Shown here: in pieces, positions 1 to 4,596 of the stretch
How the letters are laid out: each line of letters starts with the position of its first letter
Position numbering within the stretch: position 1 is the stretch's first letter
Source of the DNA: Gaiellasilicea sp035556515
Lineage (GTDB): Bacteria > Actinomycetota > Thermoleophilia > Gaiellales > Gaiellaceae
DNA: 7,095 nucleotides
Direction of reading: 5' to 3'
Assembly: GCA_035556515.1 (NCBI GenBank)
Contig: DATMEO010000138.1
Coordinates: 1-7,095, forward strand
Notes under the pieces: generated by a model
Database searches by the model: none
Told to the model about the DNA's origin: nothing
Seen by the model: the letters and a program-made list of their open reading frames with translations, nothing else
Made by a program: the position numbers and the translations under genes

Positions 1-1079
1 AGATGGCGAAGGCGGGGCTGAAGGCGATCTACCTCTCCGGCTGGCAGGTCGCCGCGGACGGCAACCTCGCCGGCGACGTCTATCCCGACCAGAGCCTCTA
101 CCCCGCCAACAGCGTCCCGGCGATGGTGAAGCGGTTGAACAACGCGCTCATGCGCGCCGACCGGATCGAGTGGGCGGAGGGCAAGACCGACGCGGTGGAC
201 TACCTGCTCCCGATCGTCGCCGACGCCGAGGCCGGCTTCGGCGGCCCGCTGAACGCGTTCGAGCTGATGAAGGGAATGATCGAGTCGGGCGCTGCAGGCG
301 TCCACTTCGAGGATCAGCTCTCGTCGGAGAAGAAGTGCGGTCATCTCGGCGGCAAGGTGCTCGTCCCGACCGGCCAGTTCATCCGCACCCTGCTGGCGGC
401 ACGGCTCGCCGCGGACATGCTCGGCGTGCCGACGCTCCTCGTCGCCCGCACCGACGCCGACGCGGCGACGCTGATCACGAGTGACGCGGACGAGCGGGAT
501 GGCGACTTCATCACCGGCGAGCGCACGCCCGAAGGCTTCTATCGCGTCCGCCCCGGCGTCGAGGCGGCGATCGCCCGGGGTCTGGCCTACGCACCCTACG
601 CCGACCTGGTCTGGATGGAGACGTCCACTCCCGACCTCGGCGTCGCGCGCGAGTTCGCGGAGGCGATCCACGCCGACTTCCCGGGCAAGCTGCTGGCCTA
701 CAACTGCTCGCCCTCCTTCAACTGGCGCCGCCATCTCGACGACGAGACGATCGAGCGCTTCCAGCGTGAGCTCGGTGCGATGGGCTACAAGTTCCAGTTC
801 ATCACCCTCGCCGGCTTCCACGCCCTCAACGAGTCGATGTTCGAGCTCGCTCGCGGCTACGCGGCCGAGGGGATGCCGGCCTACGTGCGCCTGCAGGAGC
901 GCGAGTTCGCGCTCGAGGACGTCGGCTACACGGCGACGAAGCACCAGCGCGAGGTCGGCGCCGGCTGGTTCGACGAGATCGCGCAGGCCGTGTCGGGCGG
1001 CACGAGCTCGACGCTCGCGCTCAAGGGCTCGACCGAGGAAGCGCAGTTCGAGAACGGCAACGGCGCGTCCGACCACTGA
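1..1079 (+). CDS. aceA: Isocitrate lyase, C-terminal ~358 residues (5' end outside window)
   Basis: Isocitrate lyase cleaves isocitrate to glyoxylate and succinate in the cytoplasm, the first step of the glyoxylate shunt used for growth on acetate or fatty acids. Numbering from the first in-window Met (base 3), the protein shows KAIYLSGWQVA (7-17), the metal and substrate region IVADAEAGFGG (71-81), HFEDQ (101-105), the catalytic loop KKCGH (110-114, Cys112), and a family-like end, TLALKGSTEEAQF. Full-length relatives are about 430 residues, so roughly 70 N-terminal residues lie upstream. The ATG at base 3 is internal: the preceding 'ag' would complete a Gln codon in the usual QMAKAGLKAIYLSGWQ context. 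The stop is TGA at 1077-1079, and the receiver gene starts 23 bases later on the same strand. No frame disruption is visible. Identity is very secure. Confidence 0.97.
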   Translation, partial: MAKAGLKAIYLSGWQVAADGNLAGDVYPDQSLYPANSVPAMVKRLNNALMRADRIEWAEGKTDAVDYLLPIVADAEAGFGGPLNAFELMKGMIESGAAGVHFEDQLSSEKKCGHLGGKVLVPTGQFIRTLLAARLAADMLGVPTLLVARTDADAATLITSDADERDGDFITGERTPEGFYRVRPGVEAAIARGLAYAPYADLVWMETSTPDLGVAREFAEAIHADFPGKLLAYNCSPSFNWRRHLDDETIERFQRELGAMGYKFQFITLAGFHALNESMFELARGYAAEGMPAYVRLQEREFALEDVGYTATKHQREVGAGWFDEIAQAVSGGTSSTLALKGSTEEAQFENGNGASDH

Positions 1080-1102
1080 GGCTTGGCATAGTCCCCCTTC
1101 GC

Positions 1103-1486
1103 ATGGAGGGGGGACCGCGGATCCGCGTGCTCGTGGTGGACGACCACCAGATCTTCACCCACGCTCTGACGACGGTGCTCTCCCAGGACGGCCGCTTCGA
1201 AGTCGTCGGCACCGCGGCGACGGGACGGGAAGCCGTGAAGGCCGCCAAGAGCACCGCGGCCGAGGTCGTCCTGATGGACATGTCGATGCCGGTGCTCGAC
1301 GGGCCCGCGGCGACGCGGCGACTGCTGGCGCTCGAGCACGCGCCGTGCGTGATCGCGCTCAGCGGCCACACCGACGGGCTCTCCCGCGCGGCCGCTCTCG
1401 AAGCCGGCGCGAGCGCCTTCGTGACCAAGTCGGAGGCCTTCGACGAGCTCGTCTCGACGATTCTCAGCGTCTACGGCCGCGAATAG
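1103..1486 (+). CDS. Stand-alone response-regulator receiver domain protein
   Basis: This 127-residue protein is a single CheY-like receiver domain with no output domain. The acidic pair D13/D14 (VVDDH), phospho-acceptor D59 (VVLMDMSMP), S87 (ALSGH) and K109 (FVTKS) are all in place, so it should accept a phosphoryl group from a histidine kinase. The VVDDHQIFTHAL start resembles NarL/FixJ receivers, but the protein ends after helix 5 where a HTH would follow. It may act through a protein partner or a phosphorelay; the partner is not in the window. No Shine-Dalgarno lies before ATG 1103. A CATAGT box (1087-1092) lies 10 bases upstream, so a leaderless or short-leader transcript is possible, as is read-through from isocitrate lyase. 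A later GTG near 1127 would cut into the first strand and is less likely. Confidence 0.9.
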   Translation: MEGGPRIRVLVVDDHQIFTHALTTVLSQDGRFEVVGTAATGREAVKAAKSTAAEVVLMDMSMPVLDGPAATRRLLALEHAPCVIALSGHTDGLSRAAALEAGASAFVTKSEAFDELVSTILSVYGRE

Positions 1487-1502
1487 CGGCCAGCGCCGCC
1501 GC

Positions 1503-1508
1503 TATCCT
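1503..1508 (+). promoter_or_regulatory. Possible -10 box for the tRNA-Glu/tRNA-Val pair
   Basis: TATCCT fits the actinobacterial -10 pattern TANNNT and lies 12 bases upstream of the first base of tRNA-Glu. No convincing -35 hexamer is seen 16-18 bases further upstream, where the receiver gene ends. Assigned by position and pattern only. Confidence 0.3.
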
Positions 1509-1520
1509 CCTTCTCGCCTG

Positions 1521-1593
1521 GCCCCCATCGACTAGCGGCCTAGGTCACCACCCTTTCAAGGTGGCTGCACGGGTTCGAATCCCGTTGGGGGCA
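1521..1593 (+). tRNA. tRNA-Glu (anticodon UUC)
   Basis: The 73 bases fold as a cloverleaf. Acceptor arms are GCCCCCA and TGGGGGC with discriminator A1593. The anticodon stem CCACC/GGTGG encloses loop CTTTCAA with anticodon TTC at 1555-1557. The T arm is ACGGG-TTCGAAT-CCCGT. The 3' CCA is not encoded. It decodes GAA/GAG. tRNA-Val follows after 11 bases, so the two are probably co-transcribed. Confidence 0.97.
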
Positions 1594-1604
1594 TTGCACA
1601 ACCA

Positions 1605-1677
1605 GGGCGGTTAGCTCAGCTGGTAGAGCACCTGCTTTACACGCAGGGGGTCGGCGGTTCGATCCCGTCACCGCCCA
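1605..1677 (+). tRNA. tRNA-Val (anticodon UAC), integration target
   Basis: Acceptor arms are GGGCGGT and ACCGCCC with discriminator A1677. The anticodon stem CCTGC/GCAGG encloses loop TTTACAC with anticodon TAC at 1638-1640. The T arm is GGCGG-TTCGATC-CCGTC. No 3' CCA is encoded. Bases 1635-1677 are repeated at 3061-3103 with one difference (T1663 versus G3089, in the T loop). If the element integrated here, the functional gene now carries an element-derived 3' half and the host's original half was displaced downstream. Both T-loop variants occur in working tRNAs, so function should be kept. Confidence 0.97.
1635..1677 (+). repeat. att core, tRNA-side copy (attL)
   Basis: This is the 43-base core running from the last base of the anticodon-stem 5' strand through the anticodon loop, variable region and T arm to the discriminator base. 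It matches 3061-3103 except T1663 versus G3089. Starting at the anticodon loop is a common crossover location for tRNA-targeting tyrosine integrases. Confidence 0.88.
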
Positions 1678-1725
1678 TCGCTAGATCAAGCCGTTTCTGC
1701 CCTCTCAGCTCCGGTGTCAGAGGGC

Positions 1726-1747
1726 ATGTGGTCAGCGATGTGGTCAG
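1726..1747 (+). repeat. Paired direct repeat ATGTGGTCAG (left arm-type site)
   Basis: ATGTGGTCAG occurs at 1726-1735 and again at 1738-1747, a 12-base period, about 50 bases inside the left att core. The core octamer GTGGTCAG is also doubled near the right att copy. Position and pairing suggest integrase arm-binding sites. Confidence 0.6.
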
Positions 1748-1777
1748 TGGAGCCGAACGGGTGTCCAATCCGGGCTC

Positions 1778-1799
1778 GACTTGACGCAGGACTTGACGC
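1778..1799 (+). repeat. Paired direct repeat GACTTGACGC
   Basis: GACTTGACGC occurs at 1778-1787 and 1790-1799, with the same 10-base unit and 12-base period as the GTGGTCAG pair 50 bases upstream, but a different sequence. It lies where the integrase frame has no family similarity. It could be a second protein-binding site such as an excisionase site, or a chance tandem duplication. Confidence 0.4.
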
Positions 1800-2184
1800 C
1801 AGTCTGAGAGCTAGGGAGCGCGCCTTCGCAGCGAAAGGGGGCAAGCCCCCGGCGCACGGCAACTTCCGACGGCGCGGCTGGGATGAGGCCGTCGCGGCAG
1901 CCGGTCTGACGGACGGGCCGAAGGTGACGCCGCACGACGCCCGCCACGCCTTCGCCTCGATGATGGCCGAGTTCGGGCTCACCTCTGCGGACGTGGCCGA
2001 GGTGATGGGGCACACGACTGCGGGCGTCACCGAGCGGATCTACACGCACGCGTTCAATCGGGAGGCTCGCGAGGAGCGGATCCGCCAGGCTCAGGCTGCG
2101 GCGGAAGCTGCTGCCGCTGGATGACGGTCAGGCGAGAGGGACGCTGGCCCAGGCGGGTTTCGCTCTCTCGGCTGCGGGTCGCCG

Positions 2185-2200
2185 CGAGGTGGTGACCTCG
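2185..2200. other. Short hairpin between integrase remnant and cargo gene
   Basis: CGAGGT and ACCTCG form a perfect 6-base-pair stem around a GGTG loop, 60 bases past the integrase stop and 72 bases before the cargo start. No T run follows. It could be a weak terminator or part of the cargo leader. I see no gene in the rest of 2125-2272. Confidence 0.22.
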
Positions 2201-2272
2201 GGCAATGCGGCATGGCGATCTGCAACCCGATCTGCCACGCTTTGAGTAACGACCGGAATCGGAGGCTCGGAG

Positions 2273-2899
2273 ATGAAGCGTGTGATCGCTCTTGCCCTCG
2301 CAGTCGCAGCATTCGCGGTGCTCCCCGCACAGGGCGCACCACCGATTGGCAAGCAGGTCGTTCAGCTGAAGCGACAAGTCGCCGCGTTGCAGGAGAAGGT
2401 GGCGACGCTCAATGCTGCTAAACGCAAGCTGACGGCGACGAACACCGAGCTTCGAAAGCGTGCGGAGTACCTCGAGGCCGACAACACCGCGCTGCGCCGT
2501 CAAATTGCTACGAACTTCGGCTGCCCAGTCACGAATCCGAACAGAAGCAACCCACCCGGCGTCTCCGCGGCTGACAGCACGAACGTCCACGGAAATGGCG
2601 TTCTCTGGGTCTCTCTCTGGCCGGGCGCGGTGATTACGGCTGGAGCGAACACTTTGCAGCCCGACGGATCGATCCGCACCAAGTTCCCGTGGTGGCGGGG
2701 CGTCTCCGGCCAACTGAGGATCAGCGGTGGGCGGCTCGACGCGTCGGCACCGCCGTTACGGGGTGAGGTTCCGAACGGCTACGGCGACATCGGCTTCCAG
2801 GCAAGCGGGGTTATCTTCCCGACCGTCGGCTGCTGGGAAGTGACCGGAAGGGCTGGGTCTGCAGAGCTGACGGTCGTCGTCCTAGTAGTCAACATTTGA
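2273..2899 (+). CDS. Secreted coiled-coil protein of unknown function (element cargo)
   Basis: This is a 208-residue protein. Residues 1-22 form a Sec signal peptide: MKR, a hydrophobic stretch, then a probable cleavage site around PAQGA. Residues ~28-80 are a charged, leucine-spaced coiled coil (QLKRQVAALQEKVATLNAAK and onward). Residues 84-208 form a β-rich, Gly/Trp-rich domain with two cysteines (C84, C187) that could pair outside the cell. It contains LWVSLWPG (111-118) and FPTVGCWEVTG (182-192). From memory, the FPTxGCWEVTG ending recurs in exported hypothetical proteins of Actinobacteria and Chloroflexi; I cannot name a characterised member. ATG 2273 has a good ribosome site, GGAGG at 2261-2265 with a 7-base spacer, unlike the SD-less genes nearby. 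It is the only intact gene inside the element. An oligomeric cell-envelope or extracellular role is inference only. Confidence 0.82.
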   Translation: MKRVIALALAVAAFAVLPAQGAPPIGKQVVQLKRQVAALQEKVATLNAAKRKLTATNTELRKRAEYLEADNTALRRQIATNFGCPVTNPNRSNPPGVSAADSTNVHGNGVLWVSLWPGAVITAGANTLQPDGSIRTKFPWWRGVSGQLRISGGRLDASAPPLRGEVPNGYGDIGFQASGVIFPTVGCWEVTGRAGSAELTVVVLVVNI

Positions 2900-2945
2900 C
2901 GTGTCTTCTGGCGGTCGCTCGCCCTCACGGGTCAGCCCAGACGAG

Positions 2946-2965
2946 CGTGGTCAGTCCGTGGTCAG
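2946..2965 (+). repeat. Paired direct repeat CGTGGTCAG (right arm-type site)
   Basis: CGTGGTCAG occurs at 2946-2954 and 2957-2965 (11-base period), starting 46 bases after the cargo stop and ending 95 bases before the right att copy. It shares the octamer GTGGTCAG, in the same orientation, with the pair at 1726-1747. Apart from these sites and the att copy, 2900-3060 holds no gene I can support. Confidence 0.6.
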
Positions 2966-3060
2966 TAACACTCGGCCTTCATCGGCAATCGCGGCCGTCA
3001 GGAGCCGTGCATCACGAGTTACCACGCCGGTTGACGCCGGGGCGCGCCGCTCCAATCTGT

Positions 3061-3103
3061 CTTTACACGCAGGGGGTCGGCGGTTCGAGCCCGTCACCGC
3101 CCA
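3061..3103 (+). repeat. att core, distal copy (attR), displaced 3' half of tRNA-Val
   Basis: This second copy of the 43-base tRNA-Val 3' half has one mismatch (G3089). The bases before it do not form a tRNA 5' half, so it is a half-gene and not a second tRNA. It marks the right boundary of the element and is probably the host's original tRNA end. Confidence 0.87.
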
Positions 3104-3109
3104 CTCTCC

Positions 3110-3123
3110 GAGCCTCACGGCTC
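3110..3123. terminator. Short hairpin just outside the right att copy
   Basis: GAGCC and GGCTC pair around TCAC, 6 bases beyond the att copy. It overlaps the stop codon of the small - strand gene. Before integration it would have directly followed tRNA-Val, so it may be the displaced tRNA terminator. There is no T run and the stem is only five pairs. Confidence 0.25.
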
Positions 3124-3318
3124 CAGGCAGCGGACATCGGGGATGGTGTCCCCGTGCCCTTGTGCGTCGACCGGCCCGATCGCGCTGATCGCGCCGTATC
3201 GGCACTCGATGTTCCCACTCGATGCCGCCGTCTGGGCAAACAGGAAGACGGAGGCGAGTGCTGCGGCGCCGACCGCGAGCACGCACGTGTCCCTTCTGCG
3301 ACGACCCCTCGTCCTCAT
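3115..3318 (-). CDS. Putative small exported protein, unknown function
   Basis: The frame encodes 67 residues. A basic start (MRTRGRRRRD) is followed by a hydrophobic stretch at 11-30 (CVLAVGAAALASVFLFAQTA), then about 37 mostly polar residues with two cysteines, C39 and C64, that could form a disulfide. The layout fits a signal peptide or membrane anchor plus a short extracytoplasmic tail. About four-fifths of third codon positions are G or C, which supports coding. The ATG at 3318-3316 has no clear Shine-Dalgarno, and the frame is open further upstream, so the start is uncertain; I chose the Met just before the Arg-rich start. It is divergent from the PIN gene (67 bases apart) and ends 12 bases from the right att copy. 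I do not recognise the family. Confidence 0.48.
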   Translation of the reverse strand: MRTRGRRRRDTCVLAVGAAALASVFLFAQTAASSGNIECRYGAISAIGPVDAQGHGDTIPDVRCLEP

Positions 3319-3371
3319 CAGTCTCACAACGCAGCTGGTGGGCGAATCGCTACGGGTTCGCCGGGCAGCGG

Positions 3372-3377
3372 TAGGGT
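3372..3377 (+). promoter_or_regulatory. Candidate -10 box for leaderless PIN gene
   Basis: TAGGGT fits TANNNT and ends 8 bases before the ATG at 3386, the spacing expected if transcription starts at the start codon. No Shine-Dalgarno is present. No clear -35 hexamer is seen. The box helps to choose ATG 3386 over upstream in-frame starts. Confidence 0.5.
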
Positions 3378-3385
3378 GGTACCCG

Positions 3386-3781
3386 ATGACAAGGTTCGTC
3401 GTCGACGCCGGCGCCGTCCTCCACCTGGCGAGCGCGGAGGTCGAGGTCTCGGGCGCGCACGAGCTCCTCGCACCGACGCTCCTTCGTTCCCAAACACTGT
3501 CGGCTCTGCACGAGGCCGTCCAGCGGGGCGAGCTCCCGGCAGACGTCGCGCGCGACCGCCTCACCCGCATCGGGCGGATGCCGATCAGGCTGCTCGGCGA
3601 CGCCGTGCTCCGGCGTCGAGCATGGGAGCTGGCGGATCAGTTGGGATGGGCGTCGACCTACAACGCCGAGTACGTTGCGCTCACTCAGCTGCAGGCGGAC
3701 GCGTTCATCACCCTGGACGCAGAACTGGCGCGCAGCGTCGAAGGAATCGTGACGACCGCGTCCGTCGACGCGCTGCGCTAG
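3386..3781 (+). CDS. PIN-domain protein, VapC-like, apparently orphan
   Basis: This 131-residue protein has a PIN-fold layout; active members are Mg-dependent RNases, often toxins of VapBC pairs. Strand 1 carries D7 (RFVVDAGAVLHLA). The helix that normally holds the second acid reads LLRSQTLSALHEAV, with Q36 where VapC proteins usually have Glu. The YDAxYVALA box reads TYNAEYVALTQL, with N93 in place of Asp. The last acid, D111 (FITLDAELA), is kept. Two of four metal-binding acids are therefore amidated, so nuclease activity may be reduced or lost; E95 or other acids might compensate. No antitoxin-like gene lies upstream, where only a divergent exported-protein frame is seen, and the downstream gene is convergent one base away. 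The start is set by the fold and by the TAGGGT box. It could be a decayed toxin or a non-toxic PIN protein. Confidence 0.82.
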   Translation: MTRFVVDAGAVLHLASAEVEVSGAHELLAPTLLRSQTLSALHEAVQRGELPADVARDRLTRIGRMPIRLLGDAVLRRRAWELADQLGWASTYNAEYVALTQLQADAFITLDAELARSVEGIVTTASVDALR

Positions 3782-3782
3782 G

Positions 3783-4460
3783 TCAGCCGGAGGCGCCGGT
3801 CTCGTCGTGCGGCGAGCCCACCGGCTTCGACTCGGGCGAACCTCGCTGGCGCAGGTAGATCGTGAAGACGGCCATCGTCCCGACCGCGAGGAACTCCGAC
3901 TGCCAGTTCTGGAGCGAGCGCTCCCAGAAGTCGGCGCCCAGCACGTACTCGGACCAGCCGACAGTCTGCTCTCCGTGCTCGCGCAGCTCGTCGTTCTCCG
4001 CGCGCCAGTTGTTCAGCGACTGGCCGGCCCAGGAGAGCAGGAAGATCCCTGCCATCGCGAGCACAAGCGAGTTCTCGTACCAGAACCGTCGCCTGGCGTG
4101 TGTCGACTTTGCTGGCCGCGGCGCATCGTCCGGCGCATGGCGGCCGACCTGTTGCTCGCGGTCCGACTCGACGCCGGCGTCCTCGAGCCGCTTCGACTCG
4201 TTCGACCCCTTCTGCACGAGCCAGACGGTGGCGAGGATGAAGAGCGTGAACTGGAGGAACTCCGACTGCCAGTTCTCGAGCACGGCACCGCCGAAATCGG
4301 GCGAGAGCACGTAGTCGAGCCAGGAGACCGGCTGGGACTCGTGGGCGAGCTGGTCGGCGTTGAAGGCTCGCTGCCCGGCGAACGACTGCGCGATCAGCGT
4401 CGCCAGGAAGATCACGCCGAAGAAGAGCGAGAGGCCGTTTTCGAACACGAACCGTCTCAA
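3783..4460 (-). CDS. DUF6766-like membrane protein with internal duplication
   Basis: This 225-residue protein has four likely transmembrane segments (about 10-27, 66-83, 130-147, 188-205). Residues 1-92 and 122-213 are two copies of one module. Both carry F-ENxL-L near the start, a GQ/AQS box, a YVL-x2-DF box (50-56 and 172-178), NWQSEFL (63-69 and 185-191) and a G-S-x-ESK end. A charged linker (93-121) joins them. At DNA level 3888-3910 and 4254-4276 are 23 identical bases, 366 bases (122 codons) apart. I recall this pattern as DUF6766, a family of unknown function. The start is TTG at 4460, which overlaps the stop of the upstream 24-residue gene (TTGA), so translation is probably coupled. 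The gene is convergent with the PIN gene, with one base between their stops. Function unknown. Confidence 0.85.
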   Translation of the reverse strand: MRRFVFENGLSLFFGVIFLATLIAQSFAGQRAFNADQLAHESQPVSWLDYVLSPDFGGAVLENWQSEFLQFTLFILATVWLVQKGSNESKRLEDAGVESDREQQVGRHAPDDAPRPAKSTHARRRFWYENSLVLAMAGIFLLSWAGQSLNNWRAENDELREHGEQTVGWSEYVLGADFWERSLQNWQSEFLAVGTMAVFTIYLRQRGSPESKPVGSPHDETGASG

Positions 4461-4531
4461 TCGACCACCAGCCCGACACCGATCCAGAGCGCGAGCCCGC
4501 CGAGGATCAGGAACCAGTAGATCGCGAACAT
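4457..4531 (-). CDS. 24-residue single-helix membrane peptide
   Basis: The peptide begins MFAIYWFLILGGLALWIG and ends GLVVD, and is almost entirely one membrane-spanning helix. Of its 24 codons, 23 end in G or C, close to what true genes in this window show. Its TGA overlaps the TTG start of the DUF6766-like gene by four bases, the usual sign of translational coupling, so the two are probably one operon and may act together in the membrane. No Shine-Dalgarno is clear before ATG 4531; a GTG three codons upstream is an alternative start. It could also be a leader peptide whose role is to couple translation. Confidence 0.5.
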   Translation of the reverse strand: MFAIYWFLILGGLALWIGVGLVVD

Positions 4532-4583
4532 CGTTCGCACGGCGTCGAGGTTCCCGGCCGAACCGGAAAACGAACCGCCGGGA

Positions 4584-4589
4584 TAGAGT
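4584..4589 (+). promoter_or_regulatory. Candidate -10 box for leaderless oxidoreductase gene
   Basis: TAGAGT fits TANNNT and is followed by 7 bases and then ATG 4597, matching the arrangement at the PIN gene. No Shine-Dalgarno competes. The 65-base divergent spacer (4532-4596) must also hold the promoter of the - strand membrane operon. Confidence 0.5.
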
Positions 4590-4596
4590 CGCGTCG

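Larger units (their letters stand above)
1714..2124 (+). pseudogene. Tyrosine recombinase (phage-type integrase), C-terminal remnant
   Basis: The open frame gives 136 residues, but integrase similarity starts only near residue 36 (base ~1816). From there AFAAKGGKPPAHGNF and RRRGWDEAVAAAGL match the middle of the catalytic domain of actinobacterial phage integrases. The C-terminal catalytic set is complete: H74 and R77 (PHDARHAF, the HxxR box), H100 (VMGH) and nucleophile Y110 (ERIYTH). The first catalytic Arg, the core-binding domain and the arm-binding domain are absent; intact relatives are about 350-400 residues. Residues 1-35 look like translated attachment-site DNA: they cover the GTGGTCAG pair and a second direct repeat that reads RLDAGLDA. 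A deletion between the attachment arm and the gene's 3' third would explain this. Not expected to catalyse recombination alone. Confidence 0.85.
1635..3103. mobile_element. Miniature integrative element in tRNA-Val (remnant or non-autonomous)
   Basis: The 43-base 3' half of tRNA-Val is duplicated at each end in the same orientation (1635-1677 and 3061-3103, 42/43 identical), the usual result of site-specific integration by a tyrosine recombinase into a tRNA gene. Between the copies (offset 1426 bases) lie a C-terminal tyrosine recombinase remnant, paired GTGGTCAG repeats near both ends, and one intact cargo gene for a secreted coiled-coil protein. Parts of the interior look poorer in GC than the flanking genes. 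No excisionase, replication or transfer gene is present. The element could be a deletion remnant of a larger island, or a non-autonomous element that borrows an integrase; the sequence alone does not decide. Confidence 0.82.

Noticed and set aside
481..1614. 377-codon + strand open frame across isocitrate lyase, the receiver gene and tRNA-Glu
   Set aside because: It is a shadow frame: Ser/Arg/Pro-rich low-complexity translation, running through two well-identified genes and a tRNA in another phase.
1714..1815. N-terminal part of a functional short integrase
   Set aside because: These residues have no integrase similarity and are made of direct repeats, so the open frame here is probably accidental extension over attachment-site DNA.
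3061..3103. A second tRNA-Val gene
   Set aside because: Only the 3' half is present. The bases before 3061 do not supply an acceptor 5' strand or D arm, so it is an att copy.
1635..3103. CRISPR array or insertion sequence
   Set aside because: The repeats occur only as pairs without regular spacers, there are no terminal inverted repeats at the element ends, and no transposase is present.
2951..3286. - strand frame ending DARLLTAAIADEGRVLLTTD, faintly like the end of a Mut7-C/DUF5615 PIN-like protein
   Set aside because: Its middle (GSNRRPPACK) is antisense translation of the tRNA half, a known source of false proteins. Third positions lack G/C bias, and the frame stops inside the arm repeats. 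At most a short relic; not supportable.
3104..3385. Antitoxin gene for the PIN protein
   Set aside because: No + strand frame in this interval resembles a VapB, AbrB, RHH or Phd antitoxin, and the only plausible gene is divergent and looks exported.
2896..3858. 320-codon + strand open frame from the cargo end to beyond the PIN gene
   Set aside because: It crosses the att copy and the PIN gene in the wrong phase, with Arg/Pro-rich composition and no recognisable motif.
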